From Hyphomonadaceae bacterium (GTDB lineage: Bacteria > Pseudomonadota > Alphaproteobacteria > Caulobacterales > Hyphomonadaceae), in contig JANSYM010000003.1 of NCBI GenBank assembly GCA_024742355.1, positions 309,289 through 373,288 on the forward strand: 64,000 bases of DNA, written 5' to 3'. A program made the translations under genes and the position numbers. Of this stretch, positions 1-8,637 are shown piece after piece (position 1 is the stretch's first letter; every line of letters starts with the position of its first letter). Below the pieces are notes generated by a model. It was given only the letters and a program-made list of their open reading frames with translations, was not told the origin of the DNA and ran no database searches.

Positions 1-344
1 TTGTCACCGGCGCGATCGAGATTGAACGTCGCGAGAAGCGAATTGGCTCATCGCTTGAAGCGGCACCGAAAGTGTTCATCGATGATCCGGACCTATTGGC
101 TGCCTATGAAGGCGAGGCCGCCGAGGACATTTTCATCACGTCGCAAGCGGAGCTCGTTGCTGGCGCAGCGCCGGATGAAGCCTTCCGCCTGCCGGATGAG
201 GCAAGTGTCGCGGCTGTGCCAGGGCAAGCCAGCGGCGTGAAATGCGCGCGCAGCTGGAAATATTTTGATCCGGCCACAGCTGATCCGGAGTTTCCGGATG
301 TGACCCCACGCGACGCTGCTGCGATCCGCGAGGTGCGAGGATAG
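1..344 (+). CDS. ileS: Isoleucyl-tRNA synthetase, C-terminal end (partial)
   Basis: This is the 3' end of a gene that begins outside the window; codons are in frame from base 3 and the stop is TAG at 342-344. The visible ~113 residues are the C-terminal tail of IleS, the cytoplasmic class I synthetase that charges tRNA-Ile. The near-terminal stretch VKCARSWKYFDPA is the alphaproteobacterial form of the tail that in many bacteria carries a Cys-x2-Cys zinc ribbon. Here only one cysteine of the CxxC pair remains (CARS), so this half of the zinc site is degenerate, as I recall for relatives. The lspA start lies 1 base after the stop, and an ileS-lspA pair is a very common arrangement, which supports the call. 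Confidence 0.85.
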   Translation, partial: VTGAIEIERREKRIGSSLEAAPKVFIDDPDLLAAYEGEAAEDIFITSQAELVAGAAPDEAFRLPDEASVAAVPGQASGVKCARSWKYFDPATADPEFPDVTPRDAAAIREVRG

Positions 345-345
345 G

Positions 346-885
346 ATGAGCCAGCGTATTCGTTTCGCCTTTTACTTCCTGGTGCCGATCATCGTCGTTC
401 TCGACCAATGGTCGAAATCTGCGATTCTGAGCGAACCGAAATTCAATGCGCTCGGCTGTCTCGATCCGGTGCAGAGGTGCGGTCAGATCGAAGTCGTATC
501 ATTTTTTGATCTGACCATGGTCTGGAATCGCGGCGTCAGTTTCGGGATAGGGCAGTCTGAAGGCGTGATGCGCTGGTTGTTGGTGGCGATGACCACAGCC
601 ATCGCGATCGGGTTTTCTGTTTGGCTGTATCGCGCTACGCGGCGCTTTACAGGGCTGGCATTGGCGCTCGTCATCGGCGGCGCGTTCGGCAACGTGATCG
701 ATCGCGTTCGGTTCGGCGCGGTTGTCGACTTTCTCGACTTTAGCGGCATCTTCCGGCCATATTTCTTCAATTATGTATTCAATGTCGCCGACGCGGCTAT
801 TTCTGTAGGTGCGGTCTTGCTCTTTGTGGATCAGTTCCTAATGTCGCGACAAGACAAAGCGGCTGGGGCCGTAAACGAAGATTAG
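346..885 (+). CDS. lspA: Lipoprotein signal peptidase (signal peptidase II)
   Basis: LspA is the inner-membrane aspartyl protease that removes signal peptides from diacylglyceryl-modified prolipoproteins. The 179-residue product has the usual family length and four hydrophobic segments (about 7-25, 75-95, 100-120 and 143-163). The DQWSK motif is at 20-24. The two catalytic aspartates sit in VVDFLDF (Asp128) and FNVADAAI (Asp149). Its ATG follows the ileS stop by one base and its ribosome site (AGGATAGG) overlaps the ileS end, so the two are probably translationally coupled. The window encodes many lipoproteins that would be its substrates, including the next gene. Confidence 0.97.
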   Translation: MSQRIRFAFYFLVPIIVVLDQWSKSAILSEPKFNALGCLDPVQRCGQIEVVSFFDLTMVWNRGVSFGIGQSEGVMRWLLVAMTTAIAIGFSVWLYRATRRFTGLALALVIGGAFGNVIDRVRFGAVVDFLDFSGIFRPYFFNYVFNVADAAISVGAVLLFVDQFLMSRQDKAAGAVNED

Positions 886-896
886 GCGAGGACGCC

Positions 897-1370
897 ATGA
901 AAAAAACCGCACTGATATTTTCCGCCGGTCTGGCTATGACCCTGGTCACAGGCTGCGCCAGCTGGAGTGGCAGCAACACGCCCGACGAATTTCGCGTTGT
1001 GAAAAAAGCGCCATTGGTGGTGCCGCCAGAATACAGCCTGCGCCCACCGCAAGCGGGGCAATCGGAACCCTTCGAGGTTGATGTCGAGCGCGCTGGAACG
1101 GCGTCAGCGTTCGGCACCGATATCGGACAGGATGCCAGCGCCGCCGAGCGCGCCCTGGTCTCAGCGGCTGGCGCCAATGCGGTCAGCCCGGTTATTCGCC
1201 AGCAGGTCGACTGGGAAGAAGCCAGCACGATCCGGAAATCTACCAGTATTGCGGACCGAGTGCTGTTTTGGCAGCGTGACAATGACGAACCCGCTGACAG
1301 CGCGACGGGCGGCGCCGAAGTCACCATTGAACGCGGCAGCGGCGAGCGCCTGAAACTGCCGGGAACCTGA
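897..1370 (+). CDS. DUF3035 lipoprotein, BamF-like
   Basis: A 157-residue lipoprotein: signal peptide 1-19 with lipobox VTGC (Cys20). The mature start carries TPDEFRVVKKAPLVVPPEY, the signature of the DUF3035 family. In Caulobacter a member of this family is described as BamF, a lipoprotein subunit of the outer-membrane beta-barrel assembly complex; the name is transferred here by family resemblance only. The rest is a low-complexity, probably extended tail. The start has a GAGGAC ribosome site about 6 bases upstream. It lies 11 bases after lspA and just before two exported M16 peptidases, fitting an envelope-biogenesis operon. Confidence 0.75.
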   Translation: MKKTALIFSAGLAMTLVTGCASWSGSNTPDEFRVVKKAPLVVPPEYSLRPPQAGQSEPFEVDVERAGTASAFGTDIGQDASAAERALVSAAGANAVSPVIRQQVDWEEASTIRKSTSIADRVLFWQRDNDEPADSATGGAEVTIERGSGERLKLPGT

Positions 1371-1411
1371 TCCTGACCCAACATATGAGGGGACAGCACG
1401 CGGAGAAACAC

Positions 1412-2773
1412 ATGAAACATTGGATATCTGGCGGGCTGGCCGCCACGGTTTTACTCGGAGGCACGGCGTTCGCTGACAATGCCGCTGATGAGTGGGCACC
1501 GGAAACGTTCACGCTTGAGAATGGCATGGACGTCATTGTGCTGCCTGATCATCGCGCGCCGGTCGTGACGCATATGGTCTGGTACAAGGTTGGCGCTGTC
1601 GATGAAGATCCCGGCAAGTCCGGCATCGCGCACCTGTTCGAACATGTCATGTTTAAGGAAACCGACGATATCGCCGATGGCGAGTTCGATTCCATTATTT
1701 CCCGCCTGGGCGGTCAGAACAACGCGTTCACCAGCTGGGACTACACTGCTTATTACGAGCGGGTCGCGAAGCAGCATCTCGGCAAGATGATGGAGCTCGA
1801 AGCCGAGCGCATGACCGACCTGATTATTGATGAGGATCCGGAAGGCAGCTTCATAACCGAGCGCGATGTCGTCAAAGAAGAGCGACGACAACGGGTCGAC
1901 AATAATCCAGGCGTGATTCTGCGAGAAAAAGTGCTGGCGGAATTCTGGAAAGGCCATCCTTACGAAATCACGGTCATCGGCCGGATGGATGAAGTCGAGG
2001 CTCTGACCCCGCAAGACGGAATCGACTTCTACAAGAAATATTACTCGCCGGAGAACGCGATTCTGGTGGTTGCGGGCGACGTTACCGGTGACGAGGTCAA
2101 AACCCTCGCAGAAGAACATTATGGCGCGATCGAACCATCTGGCCTGGTTGATGGGACACGCAAATGGGCAGACGTGACGCCGCTCAGCGAAACCATCGAA
2201 ATCACCCACAGCGATCCGAAGGTGCGCCAGCCGGTCTGGTATCGCTATTTTGATGGCACCAGCCAAAAGCGCGATCGGCAATTCTCGCTGGCGCTCGATG
2301 TCGGTTTGGAAGTGCTCGGCGGTGGTAATACCAGCCTGCTTTACGTTGCGCTGGTGGAAGATCAAAAGATTGCCGTGAACGCGGGTACGTTTGCCTGGAC
2401 CGGCCTCCATGACAATGGCCCGGCTGTCGTCTATGCGACACCGAGCCCAGGTGTCTCCATGGATGACCTTGAAGCGGCTGTAACGGCCGAACTTGCCAAT
2501 ATCCTGGAAGCCGGTTTCTCGGACGAAGACATTGAACGCGTGCGCAATTCGATGGCAGCGGAAGCTATCTATGCCCGCGACAGTCAGCAAAGCATGGCCA
2601 ACCTGTTTGGTGGCTGGGTGGCGATTGGCGGGTCGATTGAAGATCTGATGAGCTATCCGGACGATGTCCGGGCGGTGACAACCGAAGAAGCCCTTGCCGC
2701 GGTGCGTAAGACGTTCGCTGAAGGCAATCACTATATCGAGGCGCAATTGCTGCCCGCAGAAGGGGAGCTGTAA
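1412..2773 (+). CDS. Exported M16 family zinc metallopeptidase (catalytic subunit)
   Basis: A 453-residue M16B (pitrilysin/processing-peptidase type) protease. The inverted zinc motif HLFEH (HxxEH) is at about residues 74-78 and is followed by the downstream acidic segment VVKEERR that supplies the third ligand. I chose ATG 1412 rather than the in-frame ATG at 1385 because a GGAGA ribosome site lies 7 bases upstream and the protein then begins with a clean Sec signal (MKHWISGGLAATVLLGG, cleavage near AFA). It is therefore periplasmic. A second M16 gene without the zinc motif follows after 2 bases. Such pairs form heterodimers in which one subunit cuts and the other completes the chamber. Confidence 0.93.
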   Translation: MKHWISGGLAATVLLGGTAFADNAADEWAPETFTLENGMDVIVLPDHRAPVVTHMVWYKVGAVDEDPGKSGIAHLFEHVMFKETDDIADGEFDSIISRLGGQNNAFTSWDYTAYYERVAKQHLGKMMELEAERMTDLIIDEDPEGSFITERDVVKEERRQRVDNNPGVILREKVLAEFWKGHPYEITVIGRMDEVEALTPQDGIDFYKKYYSPENAILVVAGDVTGDEVKTLAEEHYGAIEPSGLVDGTRKWADVTPLSETIEITHSDPKVRQPVWYRYFDGTSQKRDRQFSLALDVGLEVLGGGNTSLLYVALVEDQKIAVNAGTFAWTGLHDNGPAVVYATPSPGVSMDDLEAAVTAELANILEAGFSDEDIERVRNSMAAEAIYARDSQQSMANLFGGWVAIGGSIEDLMSYPDDVRAVTTEEALAAVRKTFAEGNHYIEAQLLPAEGEL

Positions 2774-2775
2774 TC

Positions 2776-4197
2776 ATGAAGACTTCAATTCTTTTTGGTG
2801 CCGCGACGCTGGCCCTGACCCTGACAGCCTGCTCAACCGCGCTTGTAAGCGATGACACGACTGCCGACACAGCAGTGAGCGAAGCGCCCGTCGCAGAGGT
2901 CGCCGAGCCTGTGGAAGCCGGATTGGCTGTCACGGTTCACGATGGTGAGTTTGCGACCATTCAGCAATTCGTCACGCCAGGTGGAGTCTCGGTCTGGCTG
3001 GTGGAAGAGCCGTCCATTCCGATCCTGTCCCTGCGCATGGCCTGGCAGGCCGGCCGCACCAATGATCCGGAAGGCATGGAAGGCCTGACCAATGCCATGG
3101 TCTACCATATGAATGAGGGCGCCGGGGACCTCGACGCCCAGGCCTTCTTCAAACGCATGGAAGAGCTGAACATGAGCTTCTCCTGCAGCGCATCGAACGA
3201 AAGCACTTTCTGCAATGCGTCCATGCTGACCGACAATGCCGCCGACTCGTTCGACATGATCGGGCTCGCCTTTGCCGAGCCGCGCTTCGATGATGGCCCG
3301 TTCGAGCGCTATCAGCGTGAGCAGGAAGTCAGTCTGCAAACGCGTGAAACCAATGCGCAATATCTGGCAAGCCGGGCGCGGATCGAGGCGCTTTATCCCG
3401 ATCATCCATATGCGCGCAATACCAGTGCCGAGAGCCTGGCGGCGATCACACAGGACGCGATGCGGGCGCAAAAGAACCTGTTGATGGTCCGCGAAGGCAT
3501 GCTGGTCACCGCGGTTGGAGCGATGTCTCCGGAAGAGCTGGCCCCGCTGATTGATGCAGCGGTTGCCGGGTTGCCAGCCGAGAGCGAAACGGTTGAAGCG
3601 GAGAGCGTTGCATTGGCTGCGCCTGCAGCGACGCCAGTAGCTGTCGACCTGCCACAACCGCAGAGTCTTGTGACTTTCGCCGCCCCGGCAATGACGCGTG
3701 AAGATCCGGATTTCTATACCGCTGTGGTTCTCAACTACACATTCGGCGGCGGCGGCTTTGAAAGTCGCTTGATGAAAGACCTGCGTGTTGAAAAAGGCCT
3801 GACTTATGGCGTCTACACCTCCGTCAGTGCTGGCGATAAGCTGCAGCTCTGGAGCGGTGGTGGTCAGACCAAGAATGAGAGCGCTGGCGAGTTCATCGCG
3901 GCGGTCAAAGCCAATATGACCAAAATGGTCGACGAAGGCATGACCGAGCAGGAACTGGCCGACGCCAAGTCCTACCTCACCGGGTCGTATCCGCTCGGCT
4001 TTGACTCCAACGCAAAGATCGCCGGAAACATGATGGGCATCCGCCTTGATGAATTGCCAGTCGATTTCTTCGACAAGCGCAATGCCATGGTCGAAGCGGT
4101 CACTCTGGAAGATGCAAACCGGGTGGCCCGGGAGTATCTGAGCCCGGACAATTTCACCTTTGTTGTTGTCGGCGAGCCTGAAGGACTGGACGGATAG
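2776..4197 (+). CDS. M16 family lipoprotein, non-catalytic partner
   Basis: A 473-residue M16-fold protein that lacks HxxEH: the equivalent helix reads VYHMNEGAGDLDAQ. The C-terminal substrate-binding half is recognisable (SRLMKDLRVEKGLTYGVYTSV, containing the R...Y motif of processing-peptidase subunits). It begins with a lipoprotein signal (lipobox LTAC, Cys19), so it is probably anchored to the outer membrane, while its partner is soluble. The AGGGGAG ribosome site lies inside the end of the previous gene, two bases separate the frames, and tight coupling is expected. By analogy with characterised M16B heterodimers it would complete the active protease. The substrate is unknown. Confidence 0.88.
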   Translation: MKTSILFGAATLALTLTACSTALVSDDTTADTAVSEAPVAEVAEPVEAGLAVTVHDGEFATIQQFVTPGGVSVWLVEEPSIPILSLRMAWQAGRTNDPEGMEGLTNAMVYHMNEGAGDLDAQAFFKRMEELNMSFSCSASNESTFCNASMLTDNAADSFDMIGLAFAEPRFDDGPFERYQREQEVSLQTRETNAQYLASRARIEALYPDHPYARNTSAESLAAITQDAMRAQKNLLMVREGMLVTAVGAMSPEELAPLIDAAVAGLPAESETVEAESVALAAPAATPVAVDLPQPQSLVTFAAPAMTREDPDFYTAVVLNYTFGGGGFESRLMKDLRVEKGLTYGVYTSVSAGDKLQLWSGGGQTKNESAGEFIAAVKANMTKMVDEGMTEQELADAKSYLTGSYPLGFDSNAKIAGNMMGIRLDELPVDFFDKRNAMVEAVTLEDANRVAREYLSPDNFTFVVVGEPEGLDG

Positions 4198-4199
4198 GC

Positions 4200-5801
4200 T
4201 TGTTCGATCTGAGCAAATCTGAAAGGGCGCGCGAGACATCGCTGCGCCCTTTCGTGATTTTTGTGCCCATGGCGATTTTCATCGCAGCGGCCGCCGCGAG
4301 CCTGATCAACCTTGATGGTTTCTTCGCGTTCGCGAAACTGTTGAATGACTGGATCCTGGCGACCTTCTCAAACGTCATTTCCTGGGCGGTGTTCGGCTTC
4401 GTCTTCACCAGTTTCGGCGTCATTCTGACGCCGCTCGGCAAGGTGACGATTGGCGGAGCAGGGGCCGCGCGCACGCTGCAGCCCTGGAGCTGGTTCTCCA
4501 TCACCCTGTGCACCACGATCGCCATCGGTATCCTGTTCTGGGCCATGGCCGAGCCGATGTATCATCTCTATGAGCCTGGCGGTGCGGCGCGCGGCATCGC
4601 GGCTGCCAGCGATGAGGCGAAAGCGTTCAGCCTGGTCACATTGTTCATGAACTGGGCGGTTTCGCCCTATGCCATCTATACAGTGGCGGCACTCACCTTC
4701 GCGCTGGCCTATCACAATCTGGGCAAGCCTTATTCGGTTTCAGGACCGTTCATTGCCCTCCTTGGTCGCCCTTTGCCGAAACCGGTCGCGGCGTTTCTGG
4801 ATGCCGCCATCCTGTTGGCGCTGATCATGGGCATGGCAGCGTCTCTGGGCGCAGGCATGCTGCTTTTGTCAGGCGGTGTGGCGGATATGACCGGATTGCC
4901 CAATGGGCCTGTCTTGCTGGCGCTGGTCGCTGCAGCGATTGGCGTAGTCGTCCTGATCAGCTCGCTGACGGGACTGCTTCGCGGCATTCGCGTGCTCTCA
5001 GTGATCAATACCTGGTTCTTTTTCGTCTTTGTCGGCGTGATCCTCCTGTTCGGCCCGACACGTGAGATTTTCACCCAGGGCGGGGCGGCGATCCTGTCCT
5101 ATGCAGGCGAGTTTCTCGATCGTTCGCTCTTTATCGGCGCGGCCAGCGATGATGGCGAATGGGCCAAGGGCTGGACCACGTTCTATTTCGCCAACTGGCT
5201 CGCCTGGGCGCCGGTCACGGCGATGTTCCTGGGCCGGATTGCGCGCGGCTACACGGTTCGCGCCTTCGTCCTCGTCAACCTGATCCTGCCCGCTCTGTTT
5301 TCGATGCTGTGGATGAGCGTGTTTGGCGTGTTCGCGATGGAGACCGATTTCGGTCAGGGCGGCGCGCTTAAACAGACGCTCGATACTGTAGGTCCGGAAG
5401 GCGTCATGTTTCGCGCGCTGGATTACATCCCGCTGACCAGCCTGCTTATCCCGGTTGTTCTGATCCTGTCTTTCATCTCATACGTCACGGCTGCCGACAG
5501 CAATACCGAAGCGATCTCGCAAATCTGCAAGACCCATGATGCGCCGATGACCGAAGCGGATGAGACCGAGCCAACGGCGCCGCGACTGAAGATCATCTGG
5601 GTCATCCTGCTCTGCCTGATGGCCTGGATCATGGTCGCATTCAGCGGCATTGATGGTGTGCGCATGTTGTCAAATGTCGGCGGGTTGCCGGCGCTATTTG
5701 TCGTTCTGGGATTGCAGGTCTGCCTGATCCGAATGGTGTTTCAGGCCGAAGCGCTCGATCGAATGCATCCGGCGGACGCCGGGACGACAGAAAACGTCTA
5801 A
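4200..5801 (+). CDS. BCCT family transporter (betaine/carnitine/choline type)
   Basis: A 533-residue membrane protein with about 12 transmembrane segments. It has the BCCT hallmarks: a tryptophan-rich segment WSWF at 96-99, FWAMAEPMYHL at 113-123, and the later NWLAWAPVTAMFLGRIARG segment that forms the second half of the aromatic binding box. The family imports quaternary ammonium or sulfonium compounds, sodium- or proton-coupled or by exchange; the substrate cannot be read from sequence. The start is a TTG two bases after the M16 stop. An ATG at 4269 is possible but would remove the cytosolic N-terminus and part of TM1. It ends tail-to-tail with the TIR-ParA gene, sharing CTAA. Confidence 0.9.
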   Translation: MFDLSKSERARETSLRPFVIFVPMAIFIAAAAASLINLDGFFAFAKLLNDWILATFSNVISWAVFGFVFTSFGVILTPLGKVTIGGAGAARTLQPWSWFSITLCTTIAIGILFWAMAEPMYHLYEPGGAARGIAAASDEAKAFSLVTLFMNWAVSPYAIYTVAALTFALAYHNLGKPYSVSGPFIALLGRPLPKPVAAFLDAAILLALIMGMAASLGAGMLLLSGGVADMTGLPNGPVLLALVAAAIGVVVLISSLTGLLRGIRVLSVINTWFFFVFVGVILLFGPTREIFTQGGAAILSYAGEFLDRSLFIGAASDDGEWAKGWTTFYFANWLAWAPVTAMFLGRIARGYTVRAFVLVNLILPALFSMLWMSVFGVFAMETDFGQGGALKQTLDTVGPEGVMFRALDYIPLTSLLIPVVLILSFISYVTAADSNTEAISQICKTHDAPMTEADETEPTAPRLKIIWVILLCLMAWIMVAFSGIDGVRMLSNVGGLPALFVVLGLQVCLIRMVFQAEALDRMHPADAGTTENV

Positions 5802-7105
5802 GCGTCGACCAGCTTTTTCAGTTCAGCCGCGATACCCTTCAAGGTTTCACGCATCCGCTTCAATCCGCCGCCGCGGCCATTGTGAATGACCAGCTGTTTC
5901 CACGGCGCACCTTCAGGGTCCGGCGTTTTGACATTGAGATGCCCTGAGCGCGGGAGCGCGCTGCTGAGCAGAGCTCCGGCAAGGTCGAACCCTGCCTGGG
6001 CATTGAAGGTGCCATTGCGGGCGTCGGCTTCAAAATTGGATTGTTCCGACCGGCCGACCGCATTGAACAGGATGGACAGATCCGGTCGTTTCTCATCGCT
6101 GATCTGCTCCCGCATCACCTGGTTGAGCAGCTTCACGCCGCGCAGAGAATAAACATCGGCATGCATCGGCGCGAGGACGCGGTCCGCGGCTTCCAGAGCG
6201 CACCGGGTCAGGAAAGTCGCATTCGGATTGGTGTCGAACACGATCAAATCATATTCGCTGCGATAATAGTCGATCATGCGCCGGAAATTCGAGCCAACCA
6301 GCGCCAGCGCTTCTGGCCCTTTGGCAAACGCATACTTTGAGATCTCAAACTGTCCCGAAATGAGATCAAAACGCCCGCTCGGCGCCTCTTCACCAGCCAG
6401 GATGTCGTGGGCGATCACATCGCGTTCGGCCGGTTCGAACGGTTCGGTATTGATCTCCGACCAGCTTTCAGACGGCGAGACAGTATCATAGGCGTGCAGG
6501 CGCGAGCGTTCGAATAGCGAGATCACGGATTTATCTCGCGCCGAGCTCGCATCAGCATGCTCCATGTCGAAAAAGGTCTGGGTGAGATTATATTGCGGAT
6601 CGAGATCGATCAGCAGCATGCGTCCACCGAGACTCGCCTGCCAGGTGCCGAACACCTGGCTGCTGATAGTGGTCTTGCCGACACCGCCTTTCAGATTCAT
6701 CACCGAAATGACGGGACAGCGGCGCTCATAACGATCCTTCACCTGCTGCACCAGGCGCTCCAGCGCGCCGTCATCGCTCAGAGAGTCGGTCAACTGGTCG
6801 GCGAGGAGCGTTTTGAACTGTTTTGACAGCCGCGCATTGTCCGCCCGGATCGGAAACAGTTTCAGGCCGCGCTCATGGGCGATCTCCAACTGTTCCTGAA
6901 CCGCTTTCGAACGGATCGATGAGGCTGAGACCAGCACCACCATGCCAAATGCGTCATCAATCGCTTCCTTGACCGAGTCCGGCTCAAAATCCTTGCTTCC
7001 GGCCGGTGTATACCAGGTCGGAATCGAGGCGCGGCGCATGGCTTCATGCACTTGCAGAAGCGGATCTACATCACGATGACCGTGGGCAATAAAGAGTTGC
7101 GACAT
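5798..7105 (-). CDS. TIR domain-ParA/MinD ATPase fusion protein
   Basis: A 435-residue two-domain protein. Residues 1 to about 125 form a TIR-like fold: beta-1 LFIAHGHRDVD, a BB-loop region WYTPAGSKDF, beta-D VVLVSASS and helix C SKAVQEQLEIAHERG, followed by LFPIRAD. Residues 130-435 are a ParA/MinD-type ATPase with a deviant Walker A KGGVGKTT (139-146, signature Lys139), LLIDLDPQ (Asp167, Asp169) and Walker B DLIVFDTNPN (286-295). By hand alignment the TIR NADase glutamate position falls on Gln72 or neighbouring Glu71, so enzyme activity is uncertain. The gene is monocistronic, divergent from the DAHP synthase gene and convergent with the BCCT gene, with no ParB partner. It has no clear Shine-Dalgarno. 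A role in defence or in positioning is inference only. Confidence 0.85.
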   Translation of the reverse strand: MSQLFIAHGHRDVDPLLQVHEAMRRASIPTWYTPAGSKDFEPDSVKEAIDDAFGMVVLVSASSIRSKAVQEQLEIAHERGLKLFPIRADNARLSKQFKTLLADQLTDSLSDDGALERLVQQVKDRYERRCPVISVMNLKGGVGKTTISSQVFGTWQASLGGRMLLIDLDPQYNLTQTFFDMEHADASSARDKSVISLFERSRLHAYDTVSPSESWSEINTEPFEPAERDVIAHDILAGEEAPSGRFDLISGQFEISKYAFAKGPEALALVGSNFRRMIDYYRSEYDLIVFDTNPNATFLTRCALEAADRVLAPMHADVYSLRGVKLLNQVMREQISDEKRPDLSILFNAVGRSEQSNFEADARNGTFNAQAGFDLAGALLSSALPRSGHLNVKTPDPEGAPWKQLVIHNGRGGGLKRMRETLKGIAAELKKLVDA

Positions 7106-7120
7106 TTACAAGGCATCCAA

Positions 7121-7157
7121 CTGGGAGGTTTTGCGCTATTATCCGTATTCTTGGAGC
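7121..7157 (-). promoter_or_regulatory. Candidate promoter of the TIR-ParA gene
   Basis: Read on the minus strand, TTGTGG is followed after about 17 bases by TAATAG, upstream of the TIR-ParA ATG at 7105. This is a reasonable housekeeping-type promoter, identified by eye. No strong operator-like repeat is visible here. Confidence 0.35.
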
Positions 7158-7191
7158 GCCACAATTTCATGTCATATCGGCAGGGTAAAGC

Positions 7192-7220
7192 TTGATTGTG
7201 TGACATTGCCTGTGCATAAA
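7192..7220 (+). promoter_or_regulatory. Candidate promoter of the DAHP synthase gene
   Basis: TTGATT (7192-7197) and CATAAA (7215-7220) are separated by exactly 17 bases and lie 22 bases before the aroG ATG. The leader then carries a strong AAGGAG ribosome site. No leader peptide or attenuator hairpin fits in such a short leader, so tryptophan-type attenuation is unlikely. Confidence 0.5.
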
Positions 7221-7242
7221 GCGCGACCTTAAGGAGAAGCCC

Positions 7243-8622
7243 ATGACCTGGACGCCAAGCAGCTGGCGCGCACGCCCGGCAAAGCACATCCCGGAAGACT
7301 ATCCGGACCTCGCGCATCTGAAAGATGTCGAGCAGCGTCTGGCTGAGTTTCCGCCGCTCGTTTTTGCCGGTGAAGTCCGGACCCTGAAACAGCGTCTGGC
7401 GAGTGTCGCGGCCGGCGAGGCCTTCCTGCTGCAGGGCGGTGATTGCGCCGAGAGCTTCAAGGAGTTCAGCGCCGACAATATTCGCGACACGTTGCGCGTA
7501 TTGCTGCAAATGGCGGTTGTTCTGACCTATGCGGCGTCCAAGCCCGTGGTCAAAGTCGGCCGCCTCGCAGGACAGTTCGGCAAGCCACGTTCTTCGCCGG
7601 TGGAAGAGATTGATGGCGTCACGCTGCCCTCCTATCGCGGCGATAATATCAATGGCATGGACTTTACCGAAGGTTCGCGCAGGCCAGATCCAGAGCGTCT
7701 GATCCAGGCTTACTCGCAATCCGCATCGACCTTGAACCTGGTCCGCGCCTTCTCGCGTGGTGGCTATGCGGATCTCTCCAATGTTCACCAATGGATGCTC
7801 GGCTTTGTTGATCGCTCTCCCCTGGGCGAGCGCTACCGCAACATGGCTGACAAGATCAGCGACGCGCTGGATTTCATGCGCGCATGTGGGGTGACCTCTC
7901 AGGAAGTCCCGCAAATGGCACAGGTTGAGGTCTACACCTCGCATGAAGCGCTGTTGCTTGGCTATGAAGAGGCGATGACGCGGATCGATTCCACGTCAGG
8001 CGACTGGTATGACACTTCAGCTCACATGCTGTGGATCGGCCACCGCACGCGTCAGGTCGATCACGCGCATGTTGAGTTCTGCAAAGGCGTCAAAAACCCG
8101 ATCGGCATGAAATGTGGCCCTGGCCTCGAGGCAGATGAGTTGCTGCGCATCATCGATACGCTCAACCCGGACAATGAAGCTGGCCGGATCACGCTGATTT
8201 CGCGTTTCGGCGCGGAAGGGGTTGCTGACGGTCTTGCCCCGCTCGCCAAGGCGGTGAAGGAAAGCGGGCGCACTGTTGTCTGGTCTTGCGACCCGATGCA
8301 CGGCAATACGCTAAAAACCGAGTCTGGCTACAAGACCCGCCCGGTTGATCATATACTCGCCGAAGTGCGCGGCTTTATCGACGTGCTCAATGCCGAGGGC
8401 TGTGTGCCGGGCGGTGTGCATTTCGAAATGACTGGCCAGGATGTCACTGAGTGTATTGGCGGCGCGCAGGCGATTTCAGAAGCCGACCTGTCATCAAGAT
8501 ATCACACTCATTGTGATCCTCGCCTAAATGGCGAACAAGCTCTTGAACTTGCCTTCCTGATCGCCGAGAAGCTCCTGGAGATTAAGGACGTTTCCACCAT
8601 GCCATCACGTGTAGCCGGATAA
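7243..8622 (+). CDS. aroG: Class II 3-deoxy-7-phosphoheptulonate (DAHP) synthase
   Basis: This cytosolic enzyme condenses phosphoenolpyruvate and erythrose-4-phosphate in the first step of the shikimate pathway. The 459-residue length matches the plant/Mycobacterium-like class II family. Visible metal-binding elements are Cys68 in GGDCAES, the histidine of CDPMHGN, the glutamate of HFEMTGQ and the aspartate of HCDPRLN. The conserved MWIGHRTRQ and NPIGMK segments are also present. Its AAGGAG ribosome site is 6 bases upstream. It is transcribed divergently from the TIR-ParA gene and is followed after 15 bases by a MATE transporter, probably in the same transcript. Confidence 0.95.
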   Translation: MTWTPSSWRARPAKHIPEDYPDLAHLKDVEQRLAEFPPLVFAGEVRTLKQRLASVAAGEAFLLQGGDCAESFKEFSADNIRDTLRVLLQMAVVLTYAASKPVVKVGRLAGQFGKPRSSPVEEIDGVTLPSYRGDNINGMDFTEGSRRPDPERLIQAYSQSASTLNLVRAFSRGGYADLSNVHQWMLGFVDRSPLGERYRNMADKISDALDFMRACGVTSQEVPQMAQVEVYTSHEALLLGYEEAMTRIDSTSGDWYDTSAHMLWIGHRTRQVDHAHVEFCKGVKNPIGMKCGPGLEADELLRIIDTLNPDNEAGRITLISRFGAEGVADGLAPLAKAVKESGRTVVWSCDPMHGNTLKTESGYKTRPVDHILAEVRGFIDVLNAEGCVPGGVHFEMTGQDVTECIGGAQAISEADLSSRYHTHCDPRLNGEQALELAFLIAEKLLEIKDVSTMPSRVAG

Positions 8623-8637
8623 ACAGGACGTTTGACC

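Noticed and set aside
2833..4239. Long open frame antisense to the M16 lipoprotein gene
   Set aside because: Translation gives no family resemblance, has His/Arg/Gly-rich composition and no ribosome site; it arises from codon bias of the real gene on the other strand.
5798..7105. Plasmid-type partition locus
   Set aside because: The ATPase has the ParA core but no ParB gene or clustered parS-like repeats are adjacent, and the surroundings are chromosomal housekeeping genes.
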